Assembly: GCA_002405445.1 (NCBI GenBank)
Contig: DHLV01000146.1
Coordinates: forward strand, 1-39,569
Reading direction: 5' to 3'
Length of the DNA: 39,569 nt
DNA from: Flammeovirgaceae bacterium UBA4659
GTDB taxonomy: Bacteria; Bacteroidota; Bacteroidia; Cytophagales; Cyclobacteriaceae
A program made the translations under genes and the position numbers. Shown one piece after another: positions 19,567-28,038 of this stretch; positions within the stretch are counted from its first letter, which is position 1; every line of letters begins with the position of its first letter. Below the pieces are notes generated by a model that was given only the letters and a program-made list of their open reading frames with translations, was not told where the DNA came from and ran no database searches.

Positions 19567-20076
19567 ATGGCTATTATTAAGACAATTAGGGGGTTTTCAC
19601 CCAAATGGGGTAGTAACTGTTTCTTCGCAGATAACAGCGTGATAGTGGGTGAGGTGGTGATGGGCGACCAGTGCACCGTTTGGTTTAATGCGGTGGTGAG
19701 GGGTGATGTGCACTCCATCACCATTGGAAACAATACCAACATTCAAGATGGTGCAGTGATTCACTGCACATACCAAAAAGCAAAAACCGTGATTGGCAGC
19801 AATGTATCAATCGCGCACAACGCCATTGTGCATGGGTGTACGGTGGAAGATAATGTGCTTATCGGTATGGGTGCAATTATTATGGATGATGCCGTTATTG
19901 GCAGTAATTCTGTGATAGCCGCAGGTGCCGTGGTGCTGCCCAAAATAGTTGTAGAACCCGGCAGCGTCTATGCCGGTATGCCTGCCAAAAAGGTAAAAGA
20001 CATTGGTGACGAAATGCGAGAGGTTATTCAACGCACCGCGCGCAATTACCCGATGTATGCCGAATGGTTCAGGTGA
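19567..20076 (+). CDS. Gamma carbonic anhydrase-like hexapeptide-repeat protein (YrdA/PaaY type)
   Basis: A 169-residue left-handed beta-helix protein built from hexapeptide repeats. It keeps the gamma-class zinc histidines His66 (VIHCT), His84 and His89 (IAHNAIVHGC). The neighbouring signatures VVRGDVHSITIG (43-54) and NTNIQDGAVIH (56-66) are also kept, with Asn58 and Gln60 near the metal. Family members are trimers that bind zinc or iron; some hydrate CO2, others act on CoA thioesters. The acidic loop of true Cam enzymes is absent, as in YrdA/CamH proteins. It is a stand-alone gene, divergent from miaB. Confidence 0.9.
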   Translation: MAIIKTIRGFSPKWGSNCFFADNSVIVGEVVMGDQCTVWFNAVVRGDVHSITIGNNTNIQDGAVIHCTYQKAKTVIGSNVSIAHNAIVHGCTVEDNVLIGMGAIIMDDAVIGSNSVIAAGAVVLPKIVVEPGSVYAGMPAKKVKDIGDEMREVIQRTARNYPMYAEWFR

Positions 20077-20175
20077 AACCTGATAAGCGGCTGCCAATCG
20101 TTGAAGTGCCTTCAAAACTGCGCAGATGCCCGCTGCGCCTGATTCAACAACATTCTGGACATTAATTCATCCCCT

Positions 20176-20210
20176 GCTCGCAACCCGGCTGCCGCGCGAG
20201 CATATTTTTA
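20176..20210 (+). terminator. Weak hairpin with T-rich tail after the gamma-CA-like gene
   Basis: The arms GCTCGC (20176-20181) and GCGAGC (20196-20201) enclose a 14-base loop and are followed by ATATTTTTA. The stem is short and the tail imperfect, so termination is only possible. Confidence 0.3.
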
Positions 20211-20255
20211 TGGGTGGCTTACGGTAGTTCTGGCATTTTTACCGTACTTCCCGAA

Positions 20256-20807
20256 ATGAAAACGAATCAAGGTTTTGATCTGAATGTGATTCAGGCTTTT
20301 AAAGGAAAGCTGAACGGGGCAGCGTTTCTGGAATTGAGCGAAGAAGATAGCTCTGGCGAGTTTAGGCATATTCAATTTATAGGGCGCTTTGATGGCCACG
20401 AAGTTGTTTATGATGCCATTGTGTTTACGTTGAGGTTTCAGCACGAACTGGAGTTGTATGAGATGGCCGAGCATGAGGCCGCCAAACATTTCCCCAATTA
20501 CAAAAAGCTCCAGTATCATGAAGATGAAAACGGGAACTTAAACCCCCTTAATAATGATGAAGAAGCGATTGGTATGTACATGGCAGAGGTGATTTTGGAG
20601 TTGCAGGAGGAAGAGGTGGTAAAAGTAAAGGAACATGTCGATATAGACTCCGAAGCCGAATTTGGCGTGGGTTTAAGTGTTGGGTTGCATCAAGAGGCAA
20701 TTACTGACCGCGTGCTGGACGAATTTATTTTCGGTTTCAACAGCGGTACATTTAAAACCGATGATACATGGTATAGTTTCCACCACGAGGAAGACGACCC
20801 ATCATAA
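20256..20807 (+). CDS. Conserved hypothetical acidic protein
   Basis: A soluble 183-residue protein beginning MKTNQGFDLNVIQAFKGKLN. It is strongly acidic, with runs such as ELQEEEVVKVKEHVDID and ending HHEEDDPS, and has no signal peptide or membrane segment. I do not recognise a family. The frame extends to a GTG at 20214, but the ATG at 20256 starts the part that looks like a protein. It lies between the gamma-CA-like gene and the OmpH-like gene on the same strand, and the OmpH-like gene has its own promoter. Codon use looks like that of its neighbours, so I take it as real, of unknown function. Confidence 0.65.
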   Translation: MKTNQGFDLNVIQAFKGKLNGAAFLELSEEDSSGEFRHIQFIGRFDGHEVVYDAIVFTLRFQHELELYEMAEHEAAKHFPNYKKLQYHEDENGNLNPLNNDEEAIGMYMAEVILELQEEEVVKVKEHVDIDSEAEFGVGLSVGLHQEAITDRVLDEFIFGFNSGTFKTDDTWYSFHHEEDDPS

Positions 20808-20813
20808 TTTGCA

Positions 20814-20844
20814 TTTGCGTCTGCTCGGTTTCTGGCTATATTTG
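20814..20844 (+). promoter_or_regulatory. Promoter of the OmpH-like gene (TTTG-N19-TATATTTG)
   Basis: TTTG (20814-20817), an exact 19-base spacer and TATATTTG (20837-20844) match the Bacteroidota primary-sigma promoter TTTG-N19-TAnnTTTG with no mismatch. The ATG of the next gene is 24 bases downstream, so the leader would be about 18 bases. Confidence 0.72.
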
Positions 20845-20868
20845 CAGCCCAAGAAACACTAAAATTGA

Positions 20869-21492
20869 ATGAAAAATCTACCTATCGCACTGAGCGGGCT
20901 CTCTTTACTGGCTGTAGTCATACTATACTTCCTGCATTTCTCGTCAGGTTCCAAAAATGAATCGTTGGTTGGCAAAGCAGCCTCCTCTGGTTTGAAAGTT
21001 GCTTATGTTAACGCTGATACGGTGCTCAAGTATTTAGATTATGCAAAAGATGTGCGCGAACGCCTGGAGGCGAAAGGTAAAAAACTGGACGCAGACCTTC
21101 AAAGCCGTGCCAAGGCGCTCGAAACTGAGATCGGTGCTTACCAGCGCAACATTAACAGCATGACTATCGGTCAAGCGAAAGCCGTAGAAGAGGACCTGGG
21201 AAAGAAACAACAAAACCTGGCAGTGTACCAGCGCAGGCTCGAACAAGAAATCGCCACTGACCAATTGAAAGTCACAGAAGAATTGTATGGTAGCCTTACC
21301 ACTTTTCTAAAGAAGTATGCCGAGCAAAATGGCCTTGAGATCGTGTTGAAGTTCAATCGCGAGTCAGACGTTTTGTTTATCAGTACCGCTTTAGATATAT
21401 CCCAGGATGTGGTCAAAGGGCTGAACGAAGAGCATCAAATGAAAAAGTCTAACCCTGTCAAAACGGATACTACGAAGGTCACAGGCAAGTAG
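20869..21492 (+). CDS. OmpH/Skp-family periplasmic chaperone-like protein, membrane-anchored
   Basis: A 207-residue protein. One hydrophobic N-terminal segment (about residues 6-25) without a clear cleavage site is followed by the OmpH pattern: LKVAYVNADTVLKYLDYAKD (about 43-62), a long charged coiled coil (about 62-130), then KYAEQNGLEIVLKFNRESDVLFI. The tail is hydrophilic. Skp/OmpH proteins are tentacled trimers that hold unfolded outer-membrane proteins in the periplasm. This copy seems anchored to the inner membrane rather than free. It stands alone between a perfect promoter and a perfect terminator. The fold is fairly sure; the chaperone role is by family. Confidence 0.85.
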   Translation: MKNLPIALSGLSLLAVVILYFLHFSSGSKNESLVGKAASSGLKVAYVNADTVLKYLDYAKDVRERLEAKGKKLDADLQSRAKALETEIGAYQRNINSMTIGQAKAVEEDLGKKQQNLAVYQRRLEQEIATDQLKVTEELYGSLTTFLKKYAEQNGLEIVLKFNRESDVLFISTALDISQDVVKGLNEEHQMKKSNPVKTDTTKVTGK

Positions 21493-21514
21493 GTCATTTT
21501 GCAGAAAATGAATG

Positions 21515-21549
21515 AAGCCGGTGAGAGTCCTCACCGGCTTTCTTTTTTT
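21515..21549 (+). terminator. Strong intrinsic terminator after the OmpH-like gene
   Basis: AAGCCGGTGAG (21515-21525) and CTCACCGGCTT (21530-21540) pair over 11 bases without mismatch around the loop AGTC, and a T-rich run follows to 21549. It lies 22 bases after the stop codon. Confidence 0.95.
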
Positions 21550-21575
21550 GTGCGGATTGTCATAACTTTATACCC

Positions 21576-24500
21576 ATGAAGTTAAATGCCTTCCGTTTGC
21601 TGAATGTGAAACCAGAAGAGCAGGTGCAGGTTACCCTGATGCTGGTGATGGGTTTCTTCATTGGTATTTTTGTTGCCACGTACCAGGTTACATCAGAATC
21701 GCTCTTTTTGAGCACGCTCAGCAGTGAAATCAACAAGGCTTTTTTTGTTTCTGGCGGGTTGGGCATTGCATTCACATTACTGTTTTCATTTTTTCAAAAT
21801 CGAATTCGATTTGTGACGTTGGCGGTGGCCAGCCTTGTCCTAATTTTTGGGTGTACGTCAGCCTTACATTATTTATATCACTATGGCAAAGACGAACTGC
21901 ATCGAAATGTATTGCTGTTCATGTATTGTTTGTCGGGGCCAATGATTGCGATTTTACTCCTTTGCTATTGGGGTATTTTTGGACGGCTATTTGACTTTAA
22001 GCAATCAAAACGAATTATTGGTTGGATTGATACCGGGCAATTGCTTGCAATCATTCTGGCCAACTTTCTGATACCGCTTTCAGCTTCACTTTTTCCAGAT
22101 ACTTCTGACTATTTGATCGTGTGCGATGTGAGCCTTGTCGGTGTAATCACATGCATGATGCTGGTCACGTTGAAATATGGCCAAGAAAAATTCAAAGCGT
22201 CAACTATCAGCGAAGAAATCAGGCGCGAAACCCGTTTTTCAAAAATATTCAAAGACCAGTACGTGGTGCTGTTGAGTTTCTTCCTGATCGTATCGGTGGT
22301 AACCTTCAATTTTAACCAATACGTATTTCAGAACTTGCTCAACATACAATACCCTGCGCAACGTGACCTGACCAACTTTTTGGGATACTTCAACGGGGTG
22401 ATTTACCTGCTGAGTTTGATGATGCAAACTTTCTTGAATGACCGAATATTGGCCACCTATGGTATTCGGGTATCGCTGTTCATTTTACCTGCTTTTTCGA
22501 TTGTGTTGGCAGGAGTTTCATTTTTTAGCGGTTTGTTTTTCGGATTTGAACCCGTTGCCGACTCTGCAGCATTCCTTTACTTCTTTCTCTTTGTCGCGCT
22601 CACGAGGTTATTCAATTCAATGATCCGTGAATCCCTTGAGAACCCGGTTTTTAAGTTGCTATTTGTTCCGCTCGACAGTCGCATTAGGTTTGGCACGCAG
22701 GCAAAGGTCGAAGGCGTGGTGAGCGAATCGGGTCGATTGGTAGCGGGTACTTTGATATTCTTATTTTCGTTGATCCCTTTCTACCGAATTTTATGGATCC
22801 CGGCTTTGGTGGTTGGTCTATGCGGTCTGTATTTCTTTGTGGTGCAAAAATTGTATGCGGGCTACAAAAATAAAATACGCGCCAAACTAGAAACGAAAGA
22901 TGCCTCTCAAGAAAGTTTGGAATATGGTTACAAGGAAATTACCAAAAAATTAGAGGCAAGACTTGAGGATCACAGCACGCATCGTGCAGTTTTCTCGTTT
23001 AAACTTCTCGAAAAAATTGCCCCCTCTGAAATCGCCACATGGATTAATTCTCTCATGAAAAACAATCGCGATGAGGCGCGGGAGTACGCGCAAAGGCGCA
23101 TGAATGAAATCAAGGGTCTTTCAGTTTCTGATCAATATGTCATCAGGTCAGAAGTCGACTCTGGTGGCGAGGCTTCAAGAAAGATGCTGACCAAATCAGA
23201 CTTGATGTCGTTGATCGAAAGTGGTGGTGATATCACCAAGAACCGAATCCGGGCGCTTGTCCGTTCAACGGAGGCAGACGACAGACAATACGCAGCGGAA
23301 TTACTATTGCACTCAGCCAGCGATGATAGTATTTCCTATTTGATCGAATTGCTCTCTGATACCGAGGCAAAAGTCCGCAAGACTGCGATCTCTACGGCCG
23401 TGAAAGTGAATAACACGGAAGTGATTTTTGCCCTCATCCAGAATTTGGACAACCCGGTTTTCAGTAACCAAACCATGAACGCACTGGAACTGATAGGAAC
23501 CAAAGCGTTGGTTCATTTGGAAAATGCGTTCTACCGCACCGGCCAAAACACCACCATTATCCTAAAAATTGTGCAGGTAATCGGGCGAATAGGCGGACAA
23601 CATGCCCGGGAGTTGCTGTGGTCAAAAATTGATTATCCCGACAAAGTTGTTGTGTCGCAAGTGTTGGTCAGTTTGGGTGAGTGCGGGTTCAAAGCTGGTG
23701 CATCTCAGGTTACACGCATTAAATATGCGATAGAAAGTGATATTGGCGACATCGCCTGGAATGTGAACGCCAACGAGATCATCGGTGAGTCAGAAACTAA
23801 CCAACGCCTGCGCCAGTCGTTGACTGAGGAAGTTCAGCACGACATCGAGCACATCTACATGCTTTTGGCGATGATTTATGACACCCGATCAATTCAGTTG
23901 GTGAAGGAAAACATTGAAAGCGGAACCTCAGAAGGTGTGACCTACGCAATTGAGTTGCTAGACGTGTTTCTGACTGACCAGTTGAAAGTGAAAATCATTC
24001 CCGTTTTGGACGATTTGTCGAATACAGAAAGACTCAATCGGCTGGAGATTTTTTTTCCCCGAATGAAGCTTGACGCCAAATTGGCTTTAAAGTTTTTGAT
24101 CAACCGCGATTTTACCCAGGCGAACCGATGGACGAAAGCCTGCGCACTCGAAGAAATTGGCGTCAAAAGAATTGCTGAGTTCAAGTTGGATCTGATTGCA
24201 CACTTATTTAACCCAGACCGCCTGATACGTGAAATGGCCGGGTGGGCGCTCTATCAAATTGACCCTGAAGTATACAACCAAAATACGCTACGGTTTGATG
24301 ATATGGCAAAACGCTGGCTTGACCGCTGTATTTTGCCGGATATGCAACTCAAACTGAAGTTGTTCGACAAAGTCGTATTTTTCCAGCGGCTGCCGTTGTT
24401 CGAGGGTGTATCAGGTGTTGCGTTGTCATTCTTGGCAGACATTTCGAAAGAGATCAGGCTATCGGCTGATCAATTTCTCTCGATCGATGAAAAGGTGAAC

Positions 24501-24737
24501 AACGACTTTTTTGTCGTGTACCGCGGCACTGTCCATTACTATGAAAAGAGCGCCCACGTGGCCGACTTTATCCAAGGTAAATTCATTGGCGAGATGATCG
24601 CCCCCACAGGTTTCGCAAACTCAAATTTGATGGTAACCAAAGAAGACACTATCCTGCTTAAAATCAATAAAGATCAGTTCTATGAGTTGTTGGCTGACAA
24701 TGTTAAATTAGCTGACAAATTTTTGGAATACACATAA
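21576..24737 (+). CDS. Fusion of ATP/ADP-translocase-like membrane domain, HEAT repeats and cyclic-nucleotide-binding-like domain
   Basis: A 1053-residue protein in three parts. Residues about 15-430 hold roughly 10-12 membrane segments, arranged like the MFS-related nucleotide translocase (NTT/Tlc) or HEAT-linked permeases; substrate residues cannot be checked by eye. Residues about 560-900 are HEAT-like helical repeats (for example QYAAELLLHSASDDSISYLI, then ELLSDTEAKVRKTAIS). Residues about 931-1050 resemble a CRP/cAMP-binding beta roll: LPLFEGVSGVALSFLADI, then GKFIGEMIAPTGFANSNLMV. The Gly-Glu pair (1005-1006) of the phosphate cassette is kept, but no Arg follows in 1007-1027, so cyclic-nucleotide binding is doubtful. 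The ATG at 21576 follows the strong terminator. A transporter gated through HEAT and cNMP-like domains is inference. Confidence 0.78.
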   Translation: MKLNAFRLLNVKPEEQVQVTLMLVMGFFIGIFVATYQVTSESLFLSTLSSEINKAFFVSGGLGIAFTLLFSFFQNRIRFVTLAVASLVLIFGCTSALHYLYHYGKDELHRNVLLFMYCLSGPMIAILLLCYWGIFGRLFDFKQSKRIIGWIDTGQLLAIILANFLIPLSASLFPDTSDYLIVCDVSLVGVITCMMLVTLKYGQEKFKASTISEEIRRETRFSKIFKDQYVVLLSFFLIVSVVTFNFNQYVFQNLLNIQYPAQRDLTNFLGYFNGVIYLLSLMMQTFLNDRILATYGIRVSLFILPAFSIVLAGVSFFSGLFFGFEPVADSAAFLYFFLFVALTRLFNSMIRESLENPVFKLLFVPLDSRIRFGTQAKVEGVVSESGRLVAGTLIFLFSLIPFYRILWIPALVVGLCGLYFFVVQKLYAGYKNKIRAKLETKDASQESLEYGYKEITKKLEARLEDHSTHRAVFSFKLLEKIAPSEIATWINSLMKNNRDEAREYAQRRMNEIKGLSVSDQYVIRSEVDSGGEASRKMLTKSDLMSLIESGGDITKNRIRALVRSTEADDRQYAAELLLHSASDDSISYLIELLSDTEAKVRKTAISTAVKVNNTEVIFALIQNLDNPVFSNQTMNALELIGTKALVHLENAFYRTGQNTTIILKIVQVIGRIGGQHARELLWSKIDYPDKVVVSQVLVSLGECGFKAGASQVTRIKYAIESDIGDIAWNVNANEIIGESETNQRLRQSLTEEVQHDIEHIYMLLAMIYDTRSIQLVKENIESGTSEGVTYAIELLDVFLTDQLKVKIIPVLDDLSNTERLNRLEIFFPRMKLDAKLALKFLINRDFTQANRWTKACALEEIGVKRIAEFKLDLIAHLFNPDRLIREMAGWALYQIDPEVYNQNTLRFDDMAKRWLDRCILPDMQLKLKLFDKVVFFQRLPLFEGVSGVALSFLADISKEIRLSADQFLSIDEKVNNDFFVVYRGTVHYYEKSAHVADFIQGKFIGEMIAPTGFANSNLMVTKEDTILLKINKDQFYELLADNVKLADKFLEYT

Positions 24738-24874
24738 TTTCACTACTTTTATCCACTTTTTGTACCGCTTGGGTGATGGTGAGGTTTCATTTTTTTGGCT
24801 TGTCTAGTCGGCTTTTTTTAGAAGATCCAAGAAATTAGGTATATTGGAAGTTGTTTAGTACATAGCTTTATTAG

Positions 24875-27800
24875 ATGCTGAATTACTCTGTTCAATTAGG
24901 CGAACAGGACGAAAGCTTATCTGATTTACCGGTCAGCGAAAAGCTTTCATCTAATCCGTTTCCGGGGCTGCGTCCATTCTCAATGGACGAATGTCATTTA
25001 TTTTTTGGACGCGAGTCACACATAGAAGAAATCCTCCTCAAGCTCTCCCAAAAGCGTTCGGTTGCAGTACTGGGCTATTCTGGCAGTGGTAAGTCCAGTT
25101 TGATGTACAGCGGTGTTATTCCAATGCTGTACGGTGGCTTTATGACCGAGTCCAGTCCAGACTGGAAGGTTATCGTGACACGGCCGGGGTCATCCCCTTT
25201 GCGAAGCCTCACAGATTCAGTAGTGAAATTGTTGGTGAGCGAAGGCCGATTGGCGGAGGAAGACGTTCCCATACAGCGTGCCATCATTCTTTCAGTGCTG
25301 AGAAACAGCGCCAATGGGTTGGTAGACATTGTGCGATATGTGCAAACACACCTGCGCGAGAATGTTTTTGTGCTGATCGATCAGTTTGAGGAATTATTCA
25401 GATACAGGGCAACAGAGAGTTTTGATGACGACAACGAAGCATTGGAGTTTGTCAACCTGGTATTGAACCTGGCGCATCAGCGAGAGGTACCGGCTTATGT
25501 GGCCATCAATATGCGGGCAGACTTTATTGGGAGCTGTGCTACGTTCCCCGGCTTAACCCAGTTGATCAATGACTCTTCGTATTTGGTACCGCAACTCTCT
25601 CGGGAACAGAAGCGCAGAGTAATTGAGGGCCCGGTAGCCGTAGGGGGTGGAAAGATCGCGCCACGCCTGGTCAAAAGGCTTTTGAGTGACATTGGCGATA
25701 ATCAAGACCAACTGCCGATTTTGCAGCACGTATTGATGCGCACTTGGGATTACTGGTTGGCAAACCGGGAAGGAACTGAGCCGATGGACTTACGGCATTA
25801 CAATGCTGTGGGCCAGCTCTCACAGGCATTGTCACTGCACGCAAACGAGGCATTCGATGAGTTGTCGACAGATGAACGTGCCATAGCCGAAGTACTTTTT
25901 AAAGCAATCACCGAAAAGAGTCAAGAGAATTTGGGAGTCAGGCGCCAGGCACAGGTGTCGTTGGTTGCACGGCTTGCAGATACCAGTGATGAGCGTGTCA
26001 TTGAAGTGGTAGAACGGTTCCGCCAAAAAGGTCGGTCGTTTTTGATGCCCGCCCACAATGTGCAGATCAATGCTAATTCAAACATCGAGTTGGCGCACGA
26101 AAGCCTGATGCGTATATGGACGCGCCTCGCAGGTTGGGTGGACGAAGAGTTTGAGTCGGCCCGCATGTACAAACGCGTATCTGATGCCGCGGCCATGTAC
26201 CAAATTGGTAAAACGAGTTTGTGGCGACCGCCCGATCTGCAATTGGCACTCAACTGGCAGAAGAAGCAAAATCCCACGCGCACTTGGGCAGAGCGATATG
26301 ACATCGCCTTCGAGCGCGCCATCGTTTTTTTGGACACGAGCCGCATTACGTTTGAGGCTGAGTTGAAAAACCAAGAGATGGTGCAGCGAAGGATGCTGCG
26401 CAGGGCTCGGATCACCACGGTTATTTTGGCAGTGGCGCTGTTGATATCAATCGGATTTTTCTTGTATGCATTGACACGCAATATTGAAGCAAATAAGCAA
26501 ACTGAAATTGCCCAGAAGGAAGCGATAAACGCGAAAAATCAGCAACAGATTGCTTTTAAGGCTCTAAAACTTGCGGAAGAACGCGCCAAAGAATTGGAGA
26601 AAAAGGACAAACAGCTAACGGCAAGAAACAAAGACCTAGAGCAGGCGCTCAAAGAGGCAAAAGAAGCAAAACTATTAGCGTCCTTAGAGGCTCAAAGAGC
26701 TTTGGAAGCAGAAAAGGTTGCAAAGACACAAACCCGCATCGTGGTGGCAAAAAGCGACAGTTTAACATCGGAAACGGTGCGCGCAAATGAGAACTACACC
26801 AGAGCCAACGGTTTGTATTATCTTACCGTGGCACAGTCGTTGGAAGCAAAATCAGAGGGTATTGATGACAAGCAACTGGCAGGCCTCACAGCCATGCAAG
26901 GGTACATTTTCCATACCCGATACAAGGGGCGCAAGTACGATCCGTACGTCTTCAGGGGCTTGTATTATGCGCTGGCGAAATTGAATGGCTTCAACTACAA
27001 TGCCGTCAGATTTCCCTCTGCAAAGAACAAGCTTTTTGCGTTGGCTGTTTCACAAAACTCCGGTGAGTTCTTTACCACGGGTAATGATGGTCGTATAATG
27101 GCCGGTGACTTCCTTACGATGAAGGCAAACAAAACGGTGTACGAAAACGATGGTATCACAAACCAAGTGCTGGCATTGAGCAAAGACGACAAGTACCTGG
27201 TGGTGGGCAATGACTCCAGCGGCCTGGAGATCATCAACCTAGGCGGAAATAAAAAATCGATTCGCGTCAAGGGGCATCGTGGTTCGATACGCGATGTAAA
27301 GTTTATGCCGGACAATTCCGGCTTCATCTCTGTGGCGTCTGACCGCACTTTGCGCCTTACAAATCCGACTGATGGAGCCGGAAGGCGAATTCTTACCTTA
27401 CCTTATGATTTAAAATCAATTGACATTAGTTCGGACGGCCAGTGGATTGCCGGTGCATCACCCTCCGGCAAAGTGGTGCTGATCAATACAAGCGATTACT
27501 CATTCAGAGAGATTGCAGATGAGGGTCAAAGCCGCGTGTTGTCTGTGGCATTTAATCCTGCAAAGCCGATGGTGCTCGCATACGGTGTTGAGGTAGTGGC
27601 AGAAGGCAAAGTGCTACGCGGCCTGGTAAAGGTCATGGATATCGAAACAAAAAAGACAAAAGATCTTGCCGGACATAAAGCCGGTGTTGCGGATCTCGAG
27701 TTCAGTCCGGATGGCAAGCTTTTGGCGAGCGCTGGCCTTGACCGAAAGTTGCAAATGTGGGTAGTCGATCATGAAGAGGATCTGCCGGTTGTGATGGACA

Positions 27801-28036
27801 ACAACAACGGCAACGTGTGGCGCATCTCCTTTGCAAAAGGCTCTGATTACTTGTTGGCATCTTGCAACAATGGTGAGGTGCGCGTGTGGCCAACCGACAC
27901 GAGAACGCTTGCAGAGCAGGTGTGCCCCCTGTTGACTAGAAACATGACCAAAGAAGAGTGGCGTATTTATGTGGGGGATAACAGCGAAACACGATATGAA
28001 TCAACCTGCAGGAGCTTATTGATCAAAGACTTTTAG
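24875..28036 (+). CDS. nSTAND1 NTPase with one membrane segment, coiled coil and WD40 propeller
   Basis: A 1053-residue protein. The nSTAND1 hallmark PFPGLRPF (28-35) and FFGRE (43-47) precede Walker A GYSGSGKSS (67-75) and Walker B VFVLIDQFEELF (164-175); helical and winged-helix parts run to about 500. RRMLRRAR then one hydrophobic segment (about 513-534) predicts the N-terminus inside and the C-terminus in the periplasm. A charged coiled coil (about 538-645) leads to a WD40-like propeller (about 705-1015) with clear blades, for example KGHRGSIRDVKFMPD and AGHKAGVADLEFSPDGKLLA. STAND proteins are switch ATPases that oligomerise on signal. Its stop is 2 bases before the start of the barrel gene, so the genes are coupled. 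No effector domain (nuclease, protease, TIR) is present. Confidence 0.88.
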   Translation: MLNYSVQLGEQDESLSDLPVSEKLSSNPFPGLRPFSMDECHLFFGRESHIEEILLKLSQKRSVAVLGYSGSGKSSLMYSGVIPMLYGGFMTESSPDWKVIVTRPGSSPLRSLTDSVVKLLVSEGRLAEEDVPIQRAIILSVLRNSANGLVDIVRYVQTHLRENVFVLIDQFEELFRYRATESFDDDNEALEFVNLVLNLAHQREVPAYVAINMRADFIGSCATFPGLTQLINDSSYLVPQLSREQKRRVIEGPVAVGGGKIAPRLVKRLLSDIGDNQDQLPILQHVLMRTWDYWLANREGTEPMDLRHYNAVGQLSQALSLHANEAFDELSTDERAIAEVLFKAITEKSQENLGVRRQAQVSLVARLADTSDERVIEVVERFRQKGRSFLMPAHNVQINANSNIELAHESLMRIWTRLAGWVDEEFESARMYKRVSDAAAMYQIGKTSLWRPPDLQLALNWQKKQNPTRTWAERYDIAFERAIVFLDTSRITFEAELKNQEMVQRRMLRRARITTVILAVALLISIGFFLYALTRNIEANKQTEIAQKEAINAKNQQQIAFKALKLAEERAKELEKKDKQLTARNKDLEQALKEAKEAKLLASLEAQRALEAEKVAKTQTRIVVAKSDSLTSETVRANENYTRANGLYYLTVAQSLEAKSEGIDDKQLAGLTAMQGYIFHTRYKGRKYDPYVFRGLYYALAKLNGFNYNAVRFPSAKNKLFALAVSQNSGEFFTTGNDGRIMAGDFLTMKANKTVYENDGITNQVLALSKDDKYLVVGNDSSGLEIINLGGNKKSIRVKGHRGSIRDVKFMPDNSGFISVASDRTLRLTNPTDGAGRRILTLPYDLKSIDISSDGQWIAGASPSGKVVLINTSDYSFREIADEGQSRVLSVAFNPAKPMVLAYGVEVVAEGKVLRGLVKVMDIETKKTKDLAGHKAGVADLEFSPDGKLLASAGLDRKLQMWVVDHEEDLPVVMDNNNGNVWRISFAKGSDYLLASCNNGEVRVWPTDTRTLAEQVCPLLTRNMTKEEWRIYVGDNSETRYESTCRSLLIKDF

Positions 28037-28038
28037 GG

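Noticed and set aside
24738..24874. Terminator between the HEAT fusion and nSTAND1 genes
   Set aside because: T-rich runs occur, but no convincing GC-rich stem stands before them.
21563..24877. TAACTTTA and TAGCTTTA boxes 4-5 bases before the ATGs at 21576 and 24875, as leaderless promoters
   Set aside because: No TTTG stands at the right distance for either box, and the spacing to the ATG is too short for confidence.
25921..26481. A 186-codon minus-strand frame inside the nSTAND1 gene
   Set aside because: Antisense shadow of an intact conserved NTPase domain; no RBS or promoter.
21576..28036. Two neighbouring genes of exactly 1053 residues, as if duplicated
   Set aside because: The domain content is unrelated (membrane-HEAT-cNMP versus NTPase-WD40) and no shared sequence is seen; the equal length is a coincidence.
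24875..28036. Anti-phage STAND (Avs-like) defence gene
   Set aside because: There is no nuclease, protease, TIR or other effector domain, and the neighbours are envelope proteins rather than defence genes.
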